In this document: positions 7,940-15,302 of the stretch, piece after piece
How positions within the stretch are numbered: position 1 is the stretch's first letter
Layout of the letters: each line of letters starts with the position of its first letter
From: Xanthomonas floridensis
Lineage (GTDB): Bacteria > Pseudomonadota > Gammaproteobacteria > Xanthomonadales > Xanthomonadaceae
Assembly: GCF_001642575.1 (NCBI RefSeq)
Contig: NZ_LXNG01000004.1
Coordinates: 86,158-150,157, forward strand
Reading direction: 5' to 3'
DNA: 64,000 bases
Translations under genes and position numbers: made by a program
The notes under the pieces: generated by a model
Databases searched by the model: none
What the model was told of the DNA's origin: nothing
What the model saw: the letters and a program-made list of their open reading frames with translations, nothing else

Positions 7940-9379
7940 ATGGACCGAGACCGCATTCCCGGCCCGGCAGACGTCCGGCTTGCCGAAGCAGGCCGACGAG
8001 ACCTGCATCGCCTGTTCTGGCGGTGGCACCTCTACGCCGGCCTGTTTGTCGCTCCCTTCGTGTTGATGCTGGCAGTGACCGGTGCGATCTACCTGTTCAA
8101 CGACGAATTGAACGATGCGATCTATCCGCACCTGCGCTTCACCCCGGCCCCCTGGAAGCAGCGATCCTCACTCGGGAGCATGATCGATGCGGCGCAAGCG
8201 CAGGTTCCGCAGAGCACGGCAACGCGGATCGATGTGCCCACCGACCCGCAACGGCCCGCCCAGGTCTATCTGGATGTTGCCGACGCCCCCAGCCAGATCG
8301 CCTTCGTCAATCCGGCCGACCATCGCGTGCTGGGCACGTTGGTGCCCTCCCGGACATTGGTGGGACTCGCCGACCGTCTGCATGGTTCGTTGATGCTCGG
8401 CACTGCAGGCAGCTATCTGATCGAGCTGGCCGCCTGCTGGGCGGTGTTGCTCCTTCTGAGCGGGCTGTATCTGGGGTGGCCACGTGGCAAAGGGCACGCC
8501 TGGTGGCATGGCGTGGTCCCGGATCTACATGCCAGGGGGCGCGCCTTCTGGACGTCGCTCCACGCAGCGACCGGGGTTTGGGTCTGCCTGCTGGTGTTGT
8601 TCCTGATCTTCACCGGCCTTCCCTGGGCATCGTTCTGGGGTGACTGGGTGCGCCGCGGTGCAGAGGCGATCGACGCAGGCTACCCGCCGGTCTATCGGCG
8701 TTACGTCACACCGACTGCGCCGACGGTCGGGACGGCATTCAACGACGTCCCATGGACGCTGCAGCATGCACCGATGCCACCCGCCGACGCCGCTGCCGAC
8801 CCGGTGCATTCGCATCACGCACCCCATCCCACCCCGACCCCGGGCGCTGCACGCCAGTGGACCGATGCAGGCCTGGAACGCGCGATCGCGCACGTCCGCG
8901 CTGCGGGCACGGCCGATCCGCTGCGGGTGTTCCTGCCCAGCACGCAACGCGGTGCGCTGATGGTCTACACCTACCCGGACCGGCCCCAAGGGCAGGTCAC
9001 CTATCACTTCGATACGCAGGGCAAGCTGCTGGTTCGGGCCGGCTTCGACGACTACGGCGGCGTCGCCCAGGCCATCGAGATGGGCGTGCAGTTGCACATG
9101 GGCAACTACTTCGGCCGTGCAAACCAGTTGGTCATGCTGTGTGCCTGCGTCGGCATCGTCGTTCTCTGTGTCTCGGGAATGGTGATGTGGTGGCGCCGCA
9201 AGCCGGCGGGCCGCATCGGCGCGCCCGGATCCGATCGCCGCATGCCATTTCGCTGGCTGCTCGGCTTGGCCGTCGCAACGGCCATTGCGCTCCCGCTCCT
9301 GTTCGTGTCGCTGCTCGTCGTGGGGGCGTTCGATCGCTGGATCAGACCCCGATCACGCCTGTTCCGATGGCTGGACTGA
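7940..9379 (+). CDS. PepSY-TM domain membrane protein (siderophore-reductase type)
   Basis: Inner-membrane protein of 479 residues with the PepSY-associated TM architecture: H-R-L-F-W-R-W-H-L-Y-A-G-L-F at residues 23-36 leading into helix 1 (A-V-T-G-A-I-Y-L-F), further helices near residues 158-178, 210-230, 395-417 and 437-462. Two large periplasmic segments lie between them; the second contains a His-rich linker (H-S-H-H-A-P-H-P near 290-298). Proteins of this family (PiuB, FoxB) next to siderophore receptors reduce or help release iron from ferric siderophores in the periplasm. The one-base spacing to the receptor supports that role here. Conserved membrane histidines could bind haem. Substrate unknown. 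Confidence 0.88.
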   Translation: MDRDRIPGPADVRLAEAGRRDLHRLFWRWHLYAGLFVAPFVLMLAVTGAIYLFNDELNDAIYPHLRFTPAPWKQRSSLGSMIDAAQAQVPQSTATRIDVPTDPQRPAQVYLDVADAPSQIAFVNPADHRVLGTLVPSRTLVGLADRLHGSLMLGTAGSYLIELAACWAVLLLLSGLYLGWPRGKGHAWWHGVVPDLHARGRAFWTSLHAATGVWVCLLVLFLIFTGLPWASFWGDWVRRGAEAIDAGYPPVYRRYVTPTAPTVGTAFNDVPWTLQHAPMPPADAAADPVHSHHAPHPTPTPGAARQWTDAGLERAIAHVRAAGTADPLRVFLPSTQRGALMVYTYPDRPQGQVTYHFDTQGKLLVRAGFDDYGGVAQAIEMGVQLHMGNYFGRANQLVMLCACVGIVVLCVSGMVMWWRRKPAGRIGAPGSDRRMPFRWLLGLAVATAIALPLLFVSLLVVGAFDRWIRPRSRLFRWLD

Positions 9380-9455
9380 CGCGCCGCGCGGATTCGCATC
9401 GCCCGCTTGTCGGGCATTCCGGGAGCCTCGCTCCCACAGTGCTGAGGAAAAAATC

Positions 9456-10163
9456 ATGAAACGACTCGCCCTTACGTCCCTGTTTGCGGCCGCATTGCTG
9501 GTCATTGCCGGCACGGCATCTGCTGCACAGCCCGCCCAGCCGCCGTTTTCGTTGCCCGCGCTGCCCTATGCCAACAACGCGCTGGAACCGGCAATCGATG
9601 CTCGCACGATGGAGATCCATCACGATAAGCATCACAAGGCCTACGTGGACAACCTCAACGCCAAGGTGAAGGACTTCCCCGCCTTGGCCACCACCTCGTT
9701 GGAAGAGATCCAGGCCAGCGTGTCGCGGTATGACGCTGCGGTGCGCAACAACGCGGGCGGTCATTACAACCACAGTCTGTTCTGGACGCTGATGGCGCCC
9801 GTGGGTAAAGGCGGCAATCCGTCGCCGGCGCTGCAAGCGAAACTCGTGCAGACCTTTGGTTCCCAGCAGGCATTCCAGACCAAGTTCGCCGAGGCGGCGA
9901 GCAAGCTCTTCGGATCAGGCTGGGCCTGGTTGATCGTCAAACCGGACGGCTCGCTCGCCATCACCACCACGCCCAACCAGGACAACCCACTGATGGACGT
10001 GGTTGCCGAGCGGGGCACCCCGTTGCTGGCGCTGGATGTCTGGGAACACGCCTACTACCTGCATTACCAGAACAAGCGCGCCGACTACATCAAGGCATGG
10101 TGGCCGCTGGTCAACTGGAATCAGGTCAACGCCCGCTATGACGCTGCTGCGGGAAAGCGCTGA
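9456..10163 (+). CDS. Superoxide dismutase (Mn/Fe family) with signal peptide
   Basis: Start ATG 9456 is preceded by GAGGAAA. The first 23 residues form a Sec signal peptide (M-K-R-L-A-L-T-S-L-F, hydrophobic core, A-S-A-A-Q), so the enzyme is periplasmic or secreted, unlike the usual cytoplasmic Mn/Fe SOD. All four metal ligands are present: His55 in M-E-I-H-H-D-K-H-H, His106 in N-H-S-L-F-W, Asp194 and His198 in D-V-W-E-H-A-Y. The G-G-H-Y-N-H-S pattern is of the manganese type, though metal choice is not certain. It dismutates superoxide. It lies in the siderophore cluster, 76 bases after the PepSY gene, where iron reduction in the periplasm would generate superoxide. 235 residues. Confidence 0.93.
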   Translation: MKRLALTSLFAAALLVIAGTASAAQPAQPPFSLPALPYANNALEPAIDARTMEIHHDKHHKAYVDNLNAKVKDFPALATTSLEEIQASVSRYDAAVRNNAGGHYNHSLFWTLMAPVGKGGNPSPALQAKLVQTFGSQQAFQTKFAEAASKLFGSGWAWLIVKPDGSLAITTTPNQDNPLMDVVAERGTPLLALDVWEHAYYLHYQNKRADYIKAWWPLVNWNQVNARYDAAAGKR

Positions 10164-10316
10164 CTGTTGCTCGATTCCTGGTCGTGACGCTGCGCAGACC
10201 TCTCGCGACGCGCGTCGGCCCCTTGGCCGCTCGCCAACCCAGTGCAGCCTCGGCGCAGCAACCTGCTAGCCCACGACCGTTTTGTCGACGCCTACGCCAT
10301 CCACATCGAACCCGTC

Positions 10317-12455
10317 ATGACCCAGAAAACGATTTTGAATGCCGCACTCCTGTTGGCGATCGCATGCACCCTGCCTGCGGCGTATGCCGAGGAGGCAGCC
10401 GCACAAACCGCAACGGACGACACTGATGCCGCGCCCAGTTGGACGCTCAAACCGGTCGAGGTCACCGCCACGCGTGGCCTGTATACGAGCTCCACGACCT
10501 CGGCAGCCACCCGCACCGACACCCCGCTGCTCGAAGTGCCGCAGTCGGTCCAGATCATCACCCGCGCGCTGCTGCAGGAGCAGGATCGGCGCACGCTGGG
10601 CGAGGCGCTGGTCAACGTATCGGGCGTCACGCCGACGCGTTCGGACGAGAACCTGTTCATTCCGCCCATCGTGCGCGGCTTTCCGGCCGAGGTGTACCTG
10701 GACGGGTTGCCGCTGTTCGCCGGCAACCAGCAGGCCTACGATCCCATCGGCATGGTCGGCATTGCCAGCATCACCGTGCTCAAGGGGCCGAGCGCGACGC
10801 TCTATGGCGGGGGGCTGGGCACGCCGCTGGGTGGGGTAATCAACATCCAGAGCGAGCGCCCGGATCCCACCGCGCCACGCGGCGATGTGGCGATGCGCGC
10901 GGGCAGCTTTTCGACCTGGAATCCGTCTGCCGACATCAACGTGCCGCTGTCCTCCACTGTCACGGCCAGGATCGCCGGCGAATACCAGCGCAACGACAGC
11001 TGGATCGACAAGGTTCACGGCAAGCGCTGGTCCCTGCAGCCCAGCCTGCTGTTCCGGATCGATGCCGACACCGACCTGCTGCTGCAAGGCCAGTTCAATC
11101 GTCGCAGCGCGCTGGAGTACTCCGGGCTGCCGGCTGACGCGGCGCTGGCCGGTCTTCTGGACCGCGATGCGTTCCCGGGCTCGCCCAACGGCCAGCCGTT
11201 GACCAGCAACAGGAGCCAGATGGGCACGGCCACCTTGCGTCACGCCTTTTCCGATCGGGTGACGCTCAGCGTGACCGCGCGCTACTACCACGGCAAGGTC
11301 GATGAAAGTGGCAGCTTCGTTTATCCAGGCCTGGCCGGGACCGACACCATGGCGCCGGACTACGACGTCTTCCCGATCTCGATGGTGAACCGCACCAAGG
11401 AGGCGACGCTCGATGCCAATCTTTCGGCCAAGCTCGAGATGCTGGGCGGGACGCACACGCTGCTGGGCGGCATCAACTACGACTGGACCAGCTTTTATAG
11501 CGGCATGGGCCTGTTCGTCAGCGGCAGTCCCTCCGGCACGATCGACCTTGCAACTCCCCGCTACGATCTGAGGTATACGGCGCAGCTTCCGGTCAACTCC
11601 TATACCGACGACCGCTTCACGACCGTCGCCGGTTATGTCCAGGACCAGGCGACCTACGGTCGCCTGCATCTGACCGGGGGCGTGCGTCTGACCTCGCTGA
11701 CGTTCGTCGAGAACAGCAACATCGGCGTGGCAAACGACAAGACCTACTCGCATGTTTCGCCGCGCATCGGTGCGACGTTCGATGTCGTGCCAGGCGTTGC
11801 CTTATACGCAGGCTATGCCACCGCGTTTCGTGCACCGTTCGGCTTCATTGGCCTGGCCACGCCCGAGCCGGAGACGTCCAGTAACCTCGAGGGCGGCATG
11901 AAGCTCTCGCTGCCCGCAACCGGCCTGTCGGGCACCATCGCGATGTTCCGGCAGAAGCGTGAGGATGTCGCAATTTCCGACCCGAACAATGCGGGGTACT
12001 TCATCCAGAGTGGGCGCCAGCGCGCACGCGGTGTGGAAGTGGACATGGTGTGGGAGCCCAGCCCGGCCTTCTCGCTGTTGGCCAACTACGCGCATACCGA
12101 CACGCGCGATGAAGACCTGGCGCCGGGCGATCGGATCGCGCGGGTGCCCGACAACAGCGGCCGGCTTGCCGCACGCTATCGACTGCTCAATGGCCCGGCC
12201 AGGGGGCTGGCCTTCGGTGCCGGCGTCACCGCGTTCAGTGCACGGGACATCACGCTGCCCAATACCATCGCGGTGCCTGGATATGCCGCCATCGATGCAC
12301 AGGCGTCCTACGACATCGGCCGATGCACGCTTGGTCTGGCGCTGGTCAACCTGAGCGGGCGTAAAGCCTGGGATCCCTATTCGTACATGGGCTATCCGGT
12401 CGTCGCACCCAACCAGCCGCGCTCGGCATATGCCACCCTCAAGGTGGATCTCTAA
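10317..12455 (+). CDS. TonB-dependent siderophore receptor (second)
   Basis: 712-residue outer-membrane receptor. ATG 10317 opens a clear signal peptide (M-T-Q-K-T-I-L-N-A-A-L, core, A-A-Y-A-E-E). Plug signatures: P-V-E-V-T-A-T-R, V-P-Q-S-V-Q-I-I-T, L-V-N-V-S-G-V, V-R-G-F, I-T-V-L-K-G-P-S-A-T-L-Y-G-G and G-G-V-I-N-I-Q-S-E-R-P. The barrel ends R-S-A-Y-A-T-L-K-V-D-L, a weaker terminal signature than phenylalanine but with alternating pattern. It is unlike the receptor at 5722 over the plug, so the pair probably recognises different ligands. The alpha/beta hydrolase follows with no gap, implying joint expression. Confidence 0.9.
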   Translation: MTQKTILNAALLLAIACTLPAAYAEEAAAQTATDDTDAAPSWTLKPVEVTATRGLYTSSTTSAATRTDTPLLEVPQSVQIITRALLQEQDRRTLGEALVNVSGVTPTRSDENLFIPPIVRGFPAEVYLDGLPLFAGNQQAYDPIGMVGIASITVLKGPSATLYGGGLGTPLGGVINIQSERPDPTAPRGDVAMRAGSFSTWNPSADINVPLSSTVTARIAGEYQRNDSWIDKVHGKRWSLQPSLLFRIDADTDLLLQGQFNRRSALEYSGLPADAALAGLLDRDAFPGSPNGQPLTSNRSQMGTATLRHAFSDRVTLSVTARYYHGKVDESGSFVYPGLAGTDTMAPDYDVFPISMVNRTKEATLDANLSAKLEMLGGTHTLLGGINYDWTSFYSGMGLFVSGSPSGTIDLATPRYDLRYTAQLPVNSYTDDRFTTVAGYVQDQATYGRLHLTGGVRLTSLTFVENSNIGVANDKTYSHVSPRIGATFDVVPGVALYAGYATAFRAPFGFIGLATPEPETSSNLEGGMKLSLPATGLSGTIAMFRQKREDVAISDPNNAGYFIQSGRQRARGVEVDMVWEPSPAFSLLANYAHTDTRDEDLAPGDRIARVPDNSGRLAARYRLLNGPARGLAFGAGVTAFSARDITLPNTIAVPGYAAIDAQASYDIGRCTLGLALVNLSGRKAWDPYSYMGYPVVAPNQPRSAYATLKVDL

Positions 12456-12458
12456 GTG

Positions 12459-13529
12459 ATGAAATCTCTGGGATGCTGGCTTGCCGTGGCCGGCTTGAGT
12501 GCGCTGTCTGCATGGTTGTCGCCACTGGCCTGTGCGCAGGTGTCAGCAGCCGGCTCGACGATCATTCCGCTGCAGCCGGCAGCAACTTCAGCGTCGACGG
12601 GCGTGCCCGAGCAGCACGACACGCTGGAGACGGGCGAAACGCTGATCTACGACGTCAGCGTGCCGACGCTAGAACTGTTCCGTCCAGCGCCTGATCGGAT
12701 GAACGGCACCGCGGTGATCGTCGTACCGGGCGGCGGATTTGTCGCTCTTGGCTACACCTTCGGTGGCACCGAGGTGGCGCGTGCACTGGCCGAGCGTGGC
12801 ATCACGGCTTTTGTGCTGAAACATCGGACGATCCGCAGCGGCGATGGCCCGATGCGCATTCCCGCCGTCCACATGAAGGAAATGGAGCTGGTCATGTCAC
12901 GTGCCAAGCGCGGAACACCTCTCGAGATGCCGGCCTTTGCCGGCGAGCCGCACGCGATCGAGGATGGCGCGCGGGCGATGGCGCTGGTGCGACAACGCGC
13001 CGCTGAGTGGGGGATCGACCCGCACCGAGTCGGCGTTGTCGGATTTTCGAGCGGCGCCTATCTCGCGGCCGATCTTGCGATTGGGCCGGAAGCCGCACGC
13101 CCGGACTTTGTCGGCTTGATCTACGGCGGTTTGCGCCTGCCTGTGCCTGCCGGCGCTTCTCCGGCATTTATCGCCGGCGCCGCCGACGATGCCTACCAGC
13201 CGAACGATCCCATCCTTCTCTATAGCGCATGGCGCAAGGCCGGCGTGGAGGCCGAGTTGCATCTCTATGCGCGTGGTGGCCACGGCTTCGATCTCCATCC
13301 CAAAGGCACGACCAGTGATCACTGGTTCGAGGAGTTCCTTTGGTGGATGCAGGCGCGGGGCTTGCTGGCGAATTCCACTCCGATTCGCAACACTGTTGAG
13401 GACCTCCTCGGTGAAGACTTCGAGGGGCGTTTCGAATCCAAGTATCTTGCGCGGACGATCGTAGAGCCGCTGTTCGATCCATCGCAGGTGCGCATCGGTG
13501 ATGCTGCTGAAATCGGCCTGCCGAGGTAA
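12459..13529 (+). CDS. Periplasmic alpha/beta hydrolase (esterase/lipase-like), C-terminus replaced
   Basis: Secreted serine hydrolase. ATG 12459 lies 3 bases after the receptor stop (a GTG at 12456 is also possible) and opens a signal peptide ending L-A-C-A-Q. The body has the oxyanion-hole motif V-V-P-G-G-G-F, the nucleophile elbow G-F-S-S-G-A-Y and a late catalytic H-G-F-D, as in acetyl-esterase/BD-FAE-like enzymes. Linked to a siderophore receptor it may hydrolyse an ester siderophore or its ferric complex, as Fes/IroE do; this is inference. After W-W-M-Q-A-R-G-L-L the frame continues for about 50 residues antisense through an IS30 transposase relic, so the natural C-terminus is lost, but all catalytic residues lie upstream of the scar. 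Confidence 0.8.
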   Translation: MKSLGCWLAVAGLSALSAWLSPLACAQVSAAGSTIIPLQPAATSASTGVPEQHDTLETGETLIYDVSVPTLELFRPAPDRMNGTAVIVVPGGGFVALGYTFGGTEVARALAERGITAFVLKHRTIRSGDGPMRIPAVHMKEMELVMSRAKRGTPLEMPAFAGEPHAIEDGARAMALVRQRAAEWGIDPHRVGVVGFSSGAYLAADLAIGPEAARPDFVGLIYGGLRLPVPAGASPAFIAGAADDAYQPNDPILLYSAWRKAGVEAELHLYARGGHGFDLHPKGTTSDHWFEEFLWWMQARGLLANSTPIRNTVEDLLGEDFEGRFESKYLARTIVEPLFDPSQVRIGDAAEIGLPR

Positions 13530-13595
13530 GTACTGGCGTGTCAGCCCGTTGGCATTTTCGTTGCTGCCGCGCTGCCATGCGCAGTATGGAATCGA
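13374..13595 (-). pseudogene. IS30-family transposase relic (C-terminal fragment)
   Basis: The minus strand encodes the C-terminal part of an IS30-type DDE transposase: I-P-Y-C-A-W-Q-R-G-S-N-E-N-A-N-G-L, R-Q-Y-L-P-R-Q-A-D-F-S-S-I-T, R-P-R-K-I-L-G-F-E-T-P-L-E-V-F and the terminal L-N-S-V-A-N-R-S. The W-Q-R-G-S-N-E-N segment contains the last catalytic glutamate. Only about 73 residues of about 340 survive and no inverted repeats are recognisable, so it is immobile. It overlaps the 3' end of the hydrolase gene antisense. Confidence 0.88.
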
Positions 13596-13766
13596 CGTCC
13601 CGGCTTCATATAACGCATGTCGGCGGTATCGTTCCAACAGGTCCAGGCGGCTGGATGACGTGGGCAACTCCACTTGGCGGCGAAGTCGCTCAGGTCAGGT
13701 CGCCTGGACCACTTCATTACCGTTGGGGTTGCGTCCAGAGTTGAAGCCGCCGACCTATACCACCTA

Positions 13767-13795
13767 CGGGAAGCGAGATGCCTCGCTTCCCGTTT
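13767..13795 (+). terminator. Hairpin with short T-run
   Basis: Perfect 11-bp stem CGGGAAGCGAG / CTCGCTTCCCG with an ATGC loop, followed by TTT. It lies 237 bases after the hydrolase stop and could end the siderophore operon or belong to the lost IS30 region. Confidence 0.6.
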
Positions 13796-13824
13796 GATGC
13801 TCCGCATTGCAGTGCAAGCTTTGG

Positions 13825-13959
13825 ATGCACGTAATGATGAAGAGCAAGGTCGAGTTGATCTCCTGCATCGTGGTGGTGGCCACAGCCGTCATGGCGGGCA
13901 TCGTCAAATGCATGGTAGCGGCTACTTGCCCCAACTGCAGTGATTTCTTCGATCACTGA
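13825..13959 (+). CDS. Possible small membrane protein (44 residues)
   Basis: ATG 13825 (or 13834, with GGA eight bases upstream) to TGA 13957-13959. The product has a short basic N-terminus (M-M-K-S-K-V-E-L), one hydrophobic segment of about 22 residues (I-S-C-I-V-V-V-A-T-A-V-M-A-G-I-V) and a C-terminal C-P-N-C-S-D-F-F-D-H. The layout (positive N-side, one helix, paired cysteines) is reminiscent of small inner-membrane proteins, but I do not recognise a family and a chance ORF is quite possible. Confidence 0.3.
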   Translation: MHVMMKSKVELISCIVVVATAVMAGIVKCMVAATCPNCSDFFDH

Positions 13960-14014
13960 TCAGTAGAAGCATCGCAGCAGTGCAGGTGCGACAGCGTCTG
14001 TCCACACTCCGATG

Positions 14015-14050
14015 GCCTGCTCGCGTCACTTCGCCTGCTCGCGTCACTTC
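14015..14050. repeat. Perfect 18-bp tandem duplication
   Basis: GCCTGCTCGCGTCACTTC at 14015-14032 is repeated exactly at 14033-14050. It lies in non-coding DNA beyond the 3' end of the HPF/RaiA-type gene. Confidence 0.9.
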
Positions 14051-14056
14051 TTGGCA

Positions 14057-14083
14057 GGCAGGGCGCGTGAGCGCGACCCTGCC
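14057..14083 (-). terminator. GC-rich hairpin downstream of the HPF/RaiA-type gene
   Basis: GGCAGGGCGCG / CGCGACCCTGCC pair with a TGAG loop and one bulged A. It sits about 70 bases after the stop codon of the minus-strand gene at 14153. No T-run follows, so termination is only suggested. Confidence 0.4.
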
Positions 14084-14152
14084 GGGTGGTGATCTGACTC
14101 GTCGCCAGCTTGGCAAGTGTCGGATCAGCACATCAAATCAGCAAGCATCAGA

Positions 14153-14494
14153 TCAAAGTACGTCTGGCGGTGCTGCGGTTGCCTTGGCATGCTGCTTGCC
14201 GCGTGCATGCTCGATGGCGGTACGCAGCTTGCGCGCGGCACCGGTGACGGCCGAGGCGGTGGTTTCGGCGCTGTTGGTGGCCGCGATCGGAGGCAGGCCG
14301 GCGACGTGGGCTTCAATACTGCAGGTTCGATCCGCTGCGCCACCACGTTGGCCGTTCTCGTCGCGCAGATGCACCTCGACGCGGGTGATGTCGTTGGCAA
14401 AGTGCGCCAACTGGGCGGTGCAGGTTTTCTCGACATGCTGCACGACAGACGGGTCATGCGGCACGTGCTTGTCGGTCTGGATCTGAATCTGCAT
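14153..14494 (-). CDS. HPF/RaiA family ribosome-associated protein
   Basis: 113-residue protein of the ribosome hibernation/sigma-54 modulation family (short form). It starts M-Q-I-Q-I-Q-T-D-K-H-V and contains the characteristic core I-T-R-V-E-V-H-L-R-D-E-N-G-Q-R-G-G, D-R-T-C-S-I-E-A-H-V-A-G, and a C-terminal helix with A-A-R-K-L-R-T-A-I-E-H. Family members bind the decoding region of the 30S subunit and stabilise or silence ribosomes in stress or stationary phase. The tail is Ala/Lys/Pro-rich. It stands alone with non-coding DNA on both sides. This is a divergent member and not the main HPF of the rpoN operon. Confidence 0.8.
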   Translation of the reverse strand: MQIQIQTDKHVPHDPSVVQHVEKTCTAQLAHFANDITRVEVHLRDENGQRGGAADRTCSIEAHVAGLPPIAATNSAETTASAVTGAARKLRTAIEHARGKQHAKATAAPPDVL

Positions 14495-15302
14495 AGCGTG
14501 TCTCCTTCGCGGTCATCCACTGCGTCTGCCGCAGCGGTAGTTCGATTCTGCGATAGCCCGGTGTTGCCGCGAGGTGACAAGGCGTCGCATGTTCATGCGC
14601 GGGTTGGCTGCGTGGGGGGAGGTGAAAGTGGTGCACGAGACCTAGCGAGCAGGTGCCGGGGGGTGTGGGCAGCGTACTCAGGTCCAAGCATGCACGGGGC
14701 CATGAGGATTGCGAACAGCGGCCGCGCCCGCCTGGAGATGCGCAGCAGGTATGACAGTGGTTTCCGATGCCGCACGCCCTTCATGCCCTGGATGCGGCAT
14801 GGCTTGCCTGGCACGTTAGCGCCGGTAATTGCTCCTTAGTCCATAGTTCCTACCCCCCTAGCTCTCAGGCCCCAGTTCCCAGTCCCCAACCTCCAACCTC
14901 CAACCTCCAACCTCCAACCTCCAACCTCCAACCTCCAGCCTCCAGCCTCCAGCCTCCAGCCTTCAGCCTTCGGAGCCTGGCTACCGCGGTGTCCGTTGCC
15001 CCGGATGCTGATGCACAGCGACCGCACGATGTGCGTCGGGATGCTGGTACCGAGTCGTTGCGAGTTGGCATGGGTCCGAGCGGAGACATGGGCCCGGGCT
15101 GTGATTCGTCGTGTTGCCGAACTGCCTCGAACTGGCTCCGCGGGCAAGCAGTGGCGGGCAGGCCGTCTTGCGTGGGGAGCGCAGCCCTGGACCGCTCCGC
15201 TTGCGTCTGCATGAATCGTCGCCAGCGCAGGCCTCGGCCGGGCCCGGAGGGTAGCTTAAGATGCCGGCACCGCGCGGCTGCGCGCCTGCCAGATGCCTGA
15301 CC
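14495..15302. other. Long non-coding stretch with heptamer array
   Basis: 808 bases between divergent genes. The only structure I can support is the heptamer array described at 14884, preceded by degenerate heptamers (CCCCAGT, TCCCAGT) from about 14870. Open frames here arise from the repeat. Confidence 0.6.
14884..14967. repeat. Heptamer tandem array, 12 units of CYYCARC
   Basis: One CCCCAAC, six CTCCAAC, four CTCCAGC and one CTTCAGC in perfect 7-bp phase. The ordering in blocks (AAC units first, then AGC units) is what stepwise slippage expansion would leave. The opposite strand carries GG at every unit (GTTGGAG). Same class as the arrays at 1636 and 63977. Confidence 0.95.

Noticed and set aside
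1871..13800. Direct repeat of the tRNA-Arg 3' end as the far attachment site
   Set aside because: No copy was seen by eye near the right boundary, so the exact island ends are not claimed.
13541..13807. Minus-strand frame as further part of the IS30 transposase
   Set aside because: I see no transposase motif in it; only 13374-13595 matches the family.
13360..13900. Active insertion sequence
   Set aside because: Only a C-terminal fragment is present and no terminal inverted repeats were found.
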